DNA of 64,000 nt, from positions 1 to 64,000 of the forward strand of contig JBNKDG010000011.1 of NCBI GenBank assembly GCA_050288165.1. Reading direction: 5' to 3'. This document shows positions 53,764-60,816 of the stretch, one piece after another. The DNA is from JAPHTQ01 sp050288165. GTDB lineage: Bacteria > Pseudomonadota > Gammaproteobacteria > Thiohalomonadales > Thiohalomonadaceae. The notes beneath the pieces were generated by a model. It did not search any database, had not been told where the DNA came from, and was given only the letters and a program-made list of their open reading frames with translations. A program made the translations under genes and the position numbers. Position 1 is the stretch's first letter; each line of letters opens with the position of its first letter.

Positions 53764-54714
53764 TCATGCACTACCTTGCTTGGCTGCTGGATGGGTCTCG
53801 TAGTAGACCCGGCTTAAGTCCCTGATCGTCACATGGGTATATATCTGGGTAGATGAGATATCGCTGTGCCCCAGCATCTCCTGCACCTGCCGGATATCCG
53901 CACCATGCCTGAGCATCTCCGTGGCGGTCGCGTGGCGTAACAGGTGGCAGGCGCCTTTCTTATCGATACCGGACCTGACCACGCAATGGGTCACCATGTC
54001 CGTCACTTTGTGGGGATTCATCCTGTGGCCTGCCTCGGTCAGGAACAGGGCATCCCCGGAGGCCAGGCAGGCAAGCCTGGGACGTATCTCTTTCAGGTAC
54101 CTCTCAACCCAATCCAGGGCACGACGTGCGATGGGCACATTCCGATCGTTCTTGTTCTTACCTTCCCTCACCATCAGGATCTGCCGCTGGAAATCGATAT
54201 CTCGTATGTTGATGTTCACCAGCTCGATACGGCGGATACCAGTGGCGTAGAACACCTCAATGATCGCCCGGTTCCTGAGGCCCAGGCGGCCCATGATCAG
54301 GGCCTGCTCCAGTACCCGCTCTATGTCATCGACGGTGGGAATGTCCTTGGGTAGGCGGCGTGGAATCCTGGGCAGCCTGAATTTCTTGGCAAAGGTGCCA
54401 TCGATGGCATCGTAGTAATCCATGGTTTTGACAAACTTGGTCACCGCCATCAGCCTGGCATATTGGGTACTGATATCCAGGGACTGTCCGTCACGCTTGC
54501 GGTGTTTGTTGAGATGACGCCGGTACTCTTCCAAAACCAATAAGTTGAGATCCTTGAGGTTGTAGATATCCTGAGTAGCTGCCCATCCAATAAACTTCGC
54601 CAGCAAAACCCGTTTGGATTTTAACGTGGCATTGCTTTCCCCGAGGGCCATACAGTCCTCGAAATAGAACTCGGCACACTGGCCGAGTTCTTTTAGGTCG
54701 AGTTTCCGCTTCAA
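53764..54714 (-). CDS. Tyrosine recombinase of the IS21-linked operon
   Basis: 316 residues. N-terminal core-binding domain (about 1-115), then the catalytic domain with Arg161 (YATGIRRIEL), lysine in the REGKNKNDRNVPI hairpin, HLLRH (257-261), LGHSDI histidine (about 282) and the nucleophile IYTH tyrosine (about 292). All catalytic residues are present, so it should be active. Its start overlaps the preceding gene by 4 bp, so it is the last gene of istA-istB-Toprim-recombinase. It is XerC/D-like in type but not an obvious Xer orthologue. Confidence 0.9.
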   Translation of the reverse strand: MKRKLDLKELGQCAEFYFEDCMALGESNATLKSKRVLLAKFIGWAATQDIYNLKDLNLLVLEEYRRHLNKHRKRDGQSLDISTQYARLMAVTKFVKTMDYYDAIDGTFAKKFRLPRIPRRLPKDIPTVDDIERVLEQALIMGRLGLRNRAIIEVFYATGIRRIELVNINIRDIDFQRQILMVREGKNKNDRNVPIARRALDWVERYLKEIRPRLACLASGDALFLTEAGHRMNPHKVTDMVTHCVVRSGIDKKGACHLLRHATATEMLRHGADIRQVQEMLGHSDISSTQIYTHVTIRDLSRVYYETHPAAKQGSA

Positions 54715-55943
54715 TGCTCCAACCCATGGTTTGTTCCGGAGGTAATCGGCGCTGGGGTAATGCCGTAGTAGTACAGCCGGGCCAACATCCGAAGGACGGC
54801 ATCCATACGTTCTTTCTGGGTCGTGAGTGAAATGACATGACCGGTGAAGACATTTTTCTCACTCATCAGAAAGTGTCGGTAGGATTCGAGCAATGGCGCA
54901 GCCAGCTCTGTAACCTGGTCAATTTCAACGGAGTAGCAATATTCCAGGAACCGCTCCAGGTGGATACGGCTGGTATTCAGCGTTCGAGAGGATTTGCCCG
55001 CCTGTTTCTGCTCTTCCAGGTAAAACTGCACACACTCATCCAACGTCATAGGATGATTAAGCCAATGTTCTGATGCGCTTGAAACCAACTCGCCGTATCG
55101 CGGTTTAAAGGACTCGGCTTCCCTAACCAATCGATTGAATGCCGCGGCGACATCACTATGCGACATCGCAAAGCGGTTCACGTCCTGTCCTAACGGCAAC
55201 ATCACACGACGGCATTGGATACCAATAGCATCAAGCGCCTGGGCAACCAGCAGCGCGTTATGATTGGCAGAGGGATTGTAGTCGAACGCGATGTAGACAC
55301 GACGCACTCCATCCTCAAGCAGGCGTGAAAGCTGATGCTCATTGAATCCCTGTACGCCCATTGTGGCGACCACGTTATCAATGCCTGCACTGAGTAGCGT
55401 CAACGCATCCAGGGCGCTTTTACACAAGATCAGCGAAGTAGGCAGGGATTGCGTCGCATTAAAGAAAGACACCTGCTGCGCATTCCAGTAGAGGTGATAG
55501 GCCGGTGTACGCCGCTGGTGCTTGGCGCGACGACCGTAGGCACCAATGATTTGGCCTGCATGATTGGCGTAAGGAATAACCAGGGCACCTCGAAAGAACT
55601 CATGCCCTGTTTCCTTGAGCAATCCCAGTCGCTGCAAATGACCACGATTCCGGGAGCCCAGTAGGCACTTCGGTGACTGCAATTCGAAGCCCAGTGACCT
55701 GTCGGAAAAGCCGACCTTGAAGTGGTCGATATAGTCTCGGCTCACTTTCCGACTGGCCAGCATCTCCACCAATTCTGGCTGTGTTTTCAGCGTCTGGTGG
55801 TAATGCTCGAAGACCTGTTCGATCACCAGCAAATCCGGGTTATGTGCTTTGTCATCGTCCGCGCGTGTATCGTTCTGGAGGTGAACAAAGCTCTTTGCCT
55901 GCATCGCACTACTCAAGCTGTTTGTACTGTTCGTCTGGTACAT
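54711..55943 (-). CDS. DnaG/Toprim-like protein fused to a recombinase core-binding domain
   Basis: 410 residues. A DnaG-like N-part without the zinc finger (about 35-140) includes ASRKVSRDYIDHFKVGFSD and FRGALVIPYANHAGQIIGAYGRR, then a Toprim-type region (about 169-262). The Toprim glutamate position reads LILCKSALDAL (Lys175) and the DxD position FDYNPSAN (Asp221, Asn223), so catalysis looks lost. The C-terminal part (about 300-395, DECVQFYLEEQKQAGKSSRTLN) resembles the core-binding domain of tyrosine recombinases, with no catalytic half. Its Shine-Dalgarno (GAGGTGA) overlaps the istB stop, and its 3' end overlaps the recombinase gene. Function unknown; a DNA-binding partner of the recombinase is my inference. 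Confidence 0.75.
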   Translation of the reverse strand: MYQTNSTNSLSSAMQAKSFVHLQNDTRADDDKAHNPDLLVIEQVFEHYHQTLKTQPELVEMLASRKVSRDYIDHFKVGFSDRSLGFELQSPKCLLGSRNRGHLQRLGLLKETGHEFFRGALVIPYANHAGQIIGAYGRRAKHQRRTPAYHLYWNAQQVSFFNATQSLPTSLILCKSALDALTLLSAGIDNVVATMGVQGFNEHQLSRLLEDGVRRVYIAFDYNPSANHNALLVAQALDAIGIQCRRVMLPLGQDVNRFAMSHSDVAAAFNRLVREAESFKPRYGELVSSASEHWLNHPMTLDECVQFYLEEQKQAGKSSRTLNTSRIHLERFLEYCYSVEIDQVTELAAPLLESYRHFLMSEKNVFTGHVISLTTQKERMDAVLRMLARLYYYGITPAPITSGTNHGLEH

Positions 55944-55952
55944 GATGTCACC

Positions 55953-56687
55953 TCACTTGGCTCTTTGGGATTTGCGCATGGACTCACCTCGCAGCTCGAT
56001 ACGGTGTGCACGATGCACCAGCCGATCGAGAATGGCGTCGGCCACGGTCGGCTCGCCCAGGTATTCATGCCACTGCTCAACAGGGAGTTGAGAGGTGATG
56101 AGGATGGAGCCATGGCCAATGTGGTCGTCAACCAACTCCAGCAGCTCATTGCGGCCACGCGCCGTCATCGGCGCCAGGGCCCAGTCGTCGAGAATGATGA
56201 GGTCCATCTTGGCCAGTTTGGTCCGCATCTTTCCCAAACTGCCGTCGGCATAGGCGATCTCCAGTTCCTCCATGAGTCGGGACAGACGCTTGTAGGTCAC
56301 CGAGTGCCCCTTCCTGGCCGCCTGCTGGCCCAACGCGCAGGCCAACCAGGTTTTCCCTACGCCGGTCGGGCCGGTGATGATGGTGTTGAGGGATTTCTCG
56401 ATCCAGTCACAGGTGGTCAATGTAGCGAACACCTGGCGATCGAGGCCGCGGTGGGCGCTGAAGTCGACATCCTCCGGACAGGCGGAGACCTTCAGTTTTG
56501 CGGCCCGTAGCAAGCGCTCCAGACGCCGATCGTCACGGTCATTGAGTTCCGCATCGACACACATTCCCAGGCGCTCGTCGAAGCTCAGGGCCTGTATGCT
56601 GGTGTTGGTACGCTGCTCCTCCAGGGCTTTGGCCATGCCAAAGAGACGCAGTTGTTTAAGCCGTTCTGTGGTTTGTGTCATCAGCAT
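55953..56687 (-). CDS. istB: IstB-type AAA+ ATPase
   Basis: 244 residues. Walker A TGPTGVGKTWLACALGQQA and Walker B DLIILDDWALAPM are clear, as is the IstB-like IstB_IS21 layout. IstB helps the IstA transposase capture target DNA in IS21 elements. The start follows the istA stop by one base. Downstream it is followed after nine bases by the Toprim-like gene, not by an IS end, which is unusual for IS21. Confidence 0.9.
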   Translation of the reverse strand: MLMTQTTERLKQLRLFGMAKALEEQRTNTSIQALSFDERLGMCVDAELNDRDDRRLERLLRAAKLKVSACPEDVDFSAHRGLDRQVFATLTTCDWIEKSLNTIITGPTGVGKTWLACALGQQAARKGHSVTYKRLSRLMEELEIAYADGSLGKMRTKLAKMDLIILDDWALAPMTARGRNELLELVDDHIGHGSILITSQLPVEQWHEYLGEPTVADAILDRLVHRAHRIELRGESMRKSQRAK

Positions 56688-56688
56688 C

Positions 56689-58218
56689 TTACTGTCCTCC
56701 GTTGGCGTAGTAGCCCGAGCCACGAACGTTGTCGTGCAGGGGGAGATTGATCTGGATAGGTACGTATGAGTCCAACTGCGCATCGAGGCGCCGCTGCAGG
56801 ATCGAGCGGATACTCTTGGTGGTGAGTGAGCCGATCTGCTGTGCCCGCTGACAGGCCGCCTCAAACCGCTCAACGCCATACTCTTTGGCCAGGCGCTGCA
56901 ACGGGGCACAGTAACGTATCCCCAACAGTGCATGCGGACGGCTGTCGAATTGATGCTGAATCACTGCCTCGGCGGCAGGGCCAATGGCGCGGGCCCATTT
57001 GATGAGCAGCTCAGGGGTTTGTTCGGCATAGTGCCGGTGCGCACTGGGCTGGTGAGATGGGGTAGTAGTGTGGCCACCGACTTCATAGCTGCGCGGATGG
57101 CTCGCGATACGCTTGCCCTTGTGGTACAGCTCGACAATATTGGCCGTGACTCGCGCCTCTACCTGTGAACTGATCAGGGCATGCGGTACCGAGTAGTAAT
57201 GGTCTCGCACACGCATGTGATAGTCGGGGCCGATCTTGTGCGCAGAGGTCCATTCGGCAAACTCGAACGACTCCGTCGGCAGCGGCTTCAACAGCGGCTT
57301 GTCCAGTTCCTCAAAGCGCGAGCGCCGGGTACCCGGCAGCCTTTTGAAGGGCCGCTCATTGAGCTGACGAAGCAGCTCGGCAATGGCATCGTTGATCTCT
57401 TCAACGCTGAAGAACTTTCTGTGACGAAGCCGGGCGAGAATCCAGCGTGAGACCAGCAACACACCGTTTTCCGCCTTGGCCTTGTCTTTCGGATGACGCA
57501 CCCGGGCCGGAATGATCACAATCTGGTAGTGCTTGGCCATCTCCAGATAGGTGCGGTTTAGTTCAGGATCAGCGCCGGGACGGGTCACGGCGGATTTCAG
57601 GTTATCGGGAACGACAATCTGAGGTGTGCCATGGATGAACCGGAACATCCGATTGTGGGCCTCGATCCAATCCGGTAGGGATTGTGATCGTAAAGCGCAG
57701 GCAAACGAATAACTGGAGCACCCCAGGACACCGACAAAGATCTGCGCCTTGTTGACCTCACCAGTTTCGGCATTGGTGTAGGGGATCGTTTGACCAGCAA
57801 AGTCCACATAGACACATTCGCCGGCACGATGGTCCTGGCGCATCGTGATATCCAGCTTGCCGACATATTGTCGGTAGTAGTGAGTGAACTGGGAGTAGCC
57901 ATACGCATGCCCAGGATTGGCCAGCCTATAGTCTTCCCAAAGGAGTTGCAGGGTGACATGGGGATACTGCATCTCGCGGTGGATGGCAGCCCAGTCAGGC
58001 ATGCGTTTGTTTTCGATGCGGAATCGTTTGCTTTTGAGCATTCCTTCGATTTCGGCATCATCCATTGCATCGATTGCCAACCAATCCAGGGGAAGTCCAT
58101 TAATGAGCCCCCTGTAACGTTTGACGGTGTTGTGCGAAATACCAACGGTGCGTCCGATCATGCGATTGGACATATTTGTCGCGAAAATATATCGCAGGGT
58201 TTCTCTGTGTTTGTTCAT
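56689..58218 (-). CDS. istA: IstA-type DDE transposase
   Basis: 509 residues from the ATG at 58218, which has AAAGGTGG upstream (a GTG three codons earlier is possible). N-terminal helix-turn-helix (SNRMIGRTVGISHNTVKRYR) and the DDE core: YVDFAGQTIPY (Asp), IVVPDNLKSAV (Asp) and DKAKAENGVLLV (Glu). IstA cuts and joins DNA in IS21 transposition. No complete IS21 terminal repeats were found flanking istA-istB, so its mobility context is unclear. Confidence 0.9.
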   Translation of the reverse strand: MNKHRETLRYIFATNMSNRMIGRTVGISHNTVKRYRGLINGLPLDWLAIDAMDDAEIEGMLKSKRFRIENKRMPDWAAIHREMQYPHVTLQLLWEDYRLANPGHAYGYSQFTHYYRQYVGKLDITMRQDHRAGECVYVDFAGQTIPYTNAETGEVNKAQIFVGVLGCSSYSFACALRSQSLPDWIEAHNRMFRFIHGTPQIVVPDNLKSAVTRPGADPELNRTYLEMAKHYQIVIIPARVRHPKDKAKAENGVLLVSRWILARLRHRKFFSVEEINDAIAELLRQLNERPFKRLPGTRRSRFEELDKPLLKPLPTESFEFAEWTSAHKIGPDYHMRVRDHYYSVPHALISSQVEARVTANIVELYHKGKRIASHPRSYEVGGHTTTPSHQPSAHRHYAEQTPELLIKWARAIGPAAEAVIQHQFDSRPHALLGIRYCAPLQRLAKEYGVERFEAACQRAQQIGSLTTKSIRSILQRRLDAQLDSYVPIQINLPLHDNVRGSGYYANGGQ

Positions 58219-58243
58219 CTGAACCACCTTTTTGAGGTCAGTA

Positions 58244-58269
58244 CATGGCCCTGACCCGGCAGGGCCATG
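58244..58269. promoter_or_regulatory. Perfect inverted repeat upstream of istA
   Basis: CATGGCCCTG and CAGGGCCATG separated by six bases, 26-51 bp upstream of the istA ATG. Likely an operator or leader hairpin for the istA-istB operon; unproven. Confidence 0.55.
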
Positions 58270-58332
58270 TCAGTGAGAACAAAACAGTGAGGCGAACGAC
58301 TCCATCGTGATGGTTGTCATGCCATCAACGCC

Positions 58333-58435
58333 TTGACAGGTTGGAGCCGGGATACGATACTTTTGAGCGTCGAGATGAGATTTCGATGTTCAAAAGAAGA
58401 AGGCTTGGGGATCGTGAGTTCCCAGGCCTTTTTTG
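58333..58435 (+). ncRNA. Putative short RNA with strong promoter and terminator
   Basis: TTGACA (58333-58338) and GATACT (58356-58361) with a 17-bp spacer predict transcription from about 58368 on the plus strand. The transcript would run about 68 nt to a rho-independent terminator (GGCTTGGG...CCCAGGCC then TTTTTT, 58401-58435). A CGTCGA/TCGATG hairpin lies inside. It points away from istA and lies between two minus-strand genes, so it is not a leader of either. No ORF of note is inside. It could control the element's copy number or expression. This also describes most of 58270-58523. Confidence 0.5.
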
Positions 58436-58523
58436 TATCTGTGCGTCACACCCACTGAAGTCTTGTCTATTTACACTCAGTTACGCTACGTCATAGTCAC
58501 CTCCTGTTGCTGTTGTCCACACA

Positions 58524-58790
58524 TTAGCTTTCGACCTTGTTCCGTTGTTCGGCAAGCCAGGTAGCAACATCCTTTGTCAGGGCGAACTTGCCGCGGCGAT
58601 TCTCCAGCGGGAACACCTTGATCGGCACGGTGCCGCGTGACAACGCCTGCCTGAATGCATCCATGCTGGGATAGCCCAGCGCCTTTCTCAGGGCGTCTCC
58701 CGATAGCATAGGGCCGTATTGCCCCAGCAAATCGCTCTCCAGCACTTCCGCAAGTGATCGCATTTCCAGTTCTTCTCTATTCATGGTCAT
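58524..58790 (-). CDS. Small putative DNA-binding protein
   Basis: 88 residues from the ATG at 58790 (MTMNREELEM; the longer frame is less likely). It has a helix-rich N-part and a central LSGDALRKALGYPSMDAFRQAL that looks like a helix-turn-helix, then a basic RRGKFALTKDVATWLAEQR end. This resembles small excisionase- or repressor-like proteins; I do not recognise an exact family. Divergent from the next gene across 143 bp, a layout typical of regulator/target pairs. Confidence 0.6.
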   Translation of the reverse strand: MTMNREELEMRSLAEVLESDLLGQYGPMLSGDALRKALGYPSMDAFRQALSRGTVPIKVFPLENRRGKFALTKDVATWLAEQRNKVES

Positions 58791-58933
58791 AACTAAATGT
58801 GACTGTTCGGGTATCAATAATCCTAGGACAGTCAATAACGTACACCAGTAGTAATCTTTTGTTTAATTTCTTTACTCTATTTCCTCTGCTATACAGTAAC
58901 GAGATGTGACTAACTGTGACTGGAGGGAAATCT

Positions 58934-59893
58934 ATGGACAAGGATAGTTGCCACGGGCGTCGACGTGGGCGCCCCCCGCGCAATGATATCGAGACGGTCA
59001 GTACAATCGCCTGGTTTAAATGCGCGAGTCATAAACTTGGGAAGAACAGTGGGTATGCGTTTGAGCAGAAATTTTGCCAGGGGAAAATTTCCACGCGCGA
59101 TGATGGGTCAATACAGCGCCCTCGCAGGTTCGATTATTACAAATCCGGACTTCACACACCCAACAGAAGCGCTATCGACATGGTGGATGAGGCGTGCTCG
59201 GGAACCAAAGCTATTATTGAACTTCCGCTCTGGGAAGTGACCCGATCGCCCTGTACCGATCTCAACAAGCTCTATGCGCAACTCCACAGACTGCGCCCGG
59301 AATTGGTCGATCTGCTGTTTTATCGCATCCGAAATGGAGCGTCGGGATATGAGCGCCGCCAAATCGATTATATGACTACATTCCAGACGCTCAAGAAAGA
59401 GGGTGACATAGAGGCACTCACCGCGTGTATAGGCCTGATACAGGAAGCAAAATACTATGGTTACGAAGCCATGGACTTCATGTACACCAAACCGACGTTC
59501 GCGGTCTTTCGTCGCGCAGTTTCAGAGAGCCCACTGTATTTGGTTGCCGAGGAATTTTTTGAGTATTTCATGGAACATATACTTAACACTCCTGCTGCAG
59601 ATGAAATCCGAACCAATGTGAGTTCGGAGATTATTAACGGTTTAATATGGTCCACCATATACAGACTGGATTTGATCGATGATCTCAGGATTCTTCGCAG
59701 TGGCAAGTATCCACCAAGATCGTGCCTGCATATCGCAGAACGATACCTCACGATTCCTGTTATCAGGGAGATTGGCGATTTGCAGACAGATGACCAGTGG
59801 GATGGGATATACAACAAGCTTCCAGCCATCAGGAATCTGACCAGAGCGCTAAAACGGTGGGAAACCAAGAATATGCCTGTGACCAGGCATTAA
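58934..59893 (+). CDS. Hypothetical protein of the IS21/recombinase region
   Basis: 319 residues from the ATG at 58934, chosen because GGAGGG lies six bases upstream; a GTG at 58916 is an alternative. It starts with a basic GRRRGRPP segment that may bind nucleic acid. A repeated PRRFDYYKSGLH and mostly helical remainder follow; no enzymatic motif is visible and I do not recognise a family. It is transcribed divergently from the small 58524 gene, and its stop lies ten bases before an inverted partial copy of the 89-bp repeat. Confidence 0.65.
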   Translation: MDKDSCHGRRRGRPPRNDIETVSTIAWFKCASHKLGKNSGYAFEQKFCQGKISTRDDGSIQRPRRFDYYKSGLHTPNRSAIDMVDEACSGTKAIIELPLWEVTRSPCTDLNKLYAQLHRLRPELVDLLFYRIRNGASGYERRQIDYMTTFQTLKKEGDIEALTACIGLIQEAKYYGYEAMDFMYTKPTFAVFRRAVSESPLYLVAEEFFEYFMEHILNTPAADEIRTNVSSEIINGLIWSTIYRLDLIDDLRILRSGKYPPRSCLHIAERYLTIPVIREIGDLQTDDQWDGIYNKLPAIRNLTRALKRWETKNMPVTRH

Positions 59894-59903
59894 TTCTGCT
59901 GAA

Positions 59904-59940
59904 AGTGGTCAATAGCGTAACGGTGGGCAGGGGTAATTGG
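59904..59940. repeat. Inverted partial copy of the 89-bp repeat
   Basis: AGTGGTCAATAGC then AACGGTGGGCA and AATTGG match the complement of the 89-bp repeat with a large internal deletion. Further units GCTGGTCACAGC and GCTGGTCAATCTTG follow to 59990 in the same orientation, facing copy D. So 59904-60085 is a head-to-head pair of such ends. Confidence 0.6.
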
Positions 59941-59996
59941 ATTGGCTGGTCACAGCTATTCAGCCCAGCTGGTCAATCTTGTCGGAATCCGCACCT

Positions 59997-60085
59997 GCAG
60001 GCGCCGGACCCAATTGCCCACCGTTCCGGCAAGAATTGACCACCGAAACCGGCGAAGGCTGACCAGGGTTCTGCTATTGACCACT
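59997..60085. repeat. 89-bp repeat, copy D
   Basis: GCAGGCGCCGGACCC to CTATTGACCACT. The best-conserved copy; identical to copy C at most positions. Lies 37 bp past the stop of the gene 60122-60760. Confidence 0.85.
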
Positions 60086-60121
60086 AAATCCCTTCATTCT
60101 GTTTGGTATTGCTTAGTATGA

Positions 60122-60760
60122 TTAATCTATTGATACAGATAGGTATCTAATATCTGTGTACAATTTCCCAATAGGAGAATCCATATAGCGTTCCACCCTA
60201 TTTAGCATGAGCGATTCGCTATCAACCCAGAGCTTCTCAACCTTACCTGTTTCGTAAATCAAGTTGAGGAGGATGTATTTTCTTCCATCAATGAATTCTG
60301 ATGGCAACTGTTTTACCGAGATCGCACCAAGTTTTGAATTGCATGGCATGTCTTTCGTGATGAAGCGAGGAACCAGAAATGCCAACCCACCTGAAACTCC
60401 TTCTATGCTCGATAGCGCTTTCAATTCATCCTTATAGAAGGATGGCTCATGACCAGAGAGCGTAACTAGAAACCCATCATCTTTGGTAACTAGAGAGTTA
60501 GTCTGTGGCTGCAATCCAAGTTTATAGTTTGTCCATTCGAACTTAAGTGCAAAATTGCCGTACGTAGTAGTGAATTTCTTGGAATCTATTTTGCGCTTTT
60601 CCTCTCCATTCAATACATAAGCATCAACAGTCCCACTGTCATGATATGTAGAAAGTGCCCTATACTGCTCAATAACATCATCAACAACCTTCTCCCCTTC
60701 TGCAACACAACCTTGAGCAGGTATAAAAAACAACAACATAACCAAGTATTTTACACGCAT
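60122..60760 (-). CDS. LolA-like lipoprotein, candidate Rhs immunity protein
   Basis: 212 residues with a lipoprotein-type start (MLLFFIPAQGCVAEG, Cys at about 18). The remainder resembles a LolA-like or outer-membrane lipoprotein-carrier fold with TKDDGFLVTLSGHEPSFYKDEL and VEKLWVDSESLMLNRVERYMDS. Tentative. It lies 56 bp after the large Rhs gene and before repeat copy D, the same place as the other immunity candidates. A general lipid-binding role is the alternative. Confidence 0.55.
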   Translation of the reverse strand: MRVKYLVMLLFFIPAQGCVAEGEKVVDDVIEQYRALSTYHDSGTVDAYVLNGEEKRKIDSKKFTTTYGNFALKFEWTNYKLGLQPQTNSLVTKDDGFLVTLSGHEPSFYKDELKALSSIEGVSGGLAFLVPRFITKDMPCNSKLGAISVKQLPSEFIDGRKYILLNLIYETGKVEKLWVDSESLMLNRVERYMDSPIGKLYTDIRYLSVSID

Positions 60761-60816
60761 GCAACATTCCTCATGATCAAACGGATGTAGGGAAATATGT
60801 ATTTGGCATCGAGCAA

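Noticed and set aside
46362..60085. 89-bp repeats as integron attC sites
   Set aside because: They lack a GTTRRRY/RYYYAAC pair and the paired internal boxes of attC; their 22-bp unit design fits IS21-type ends better.
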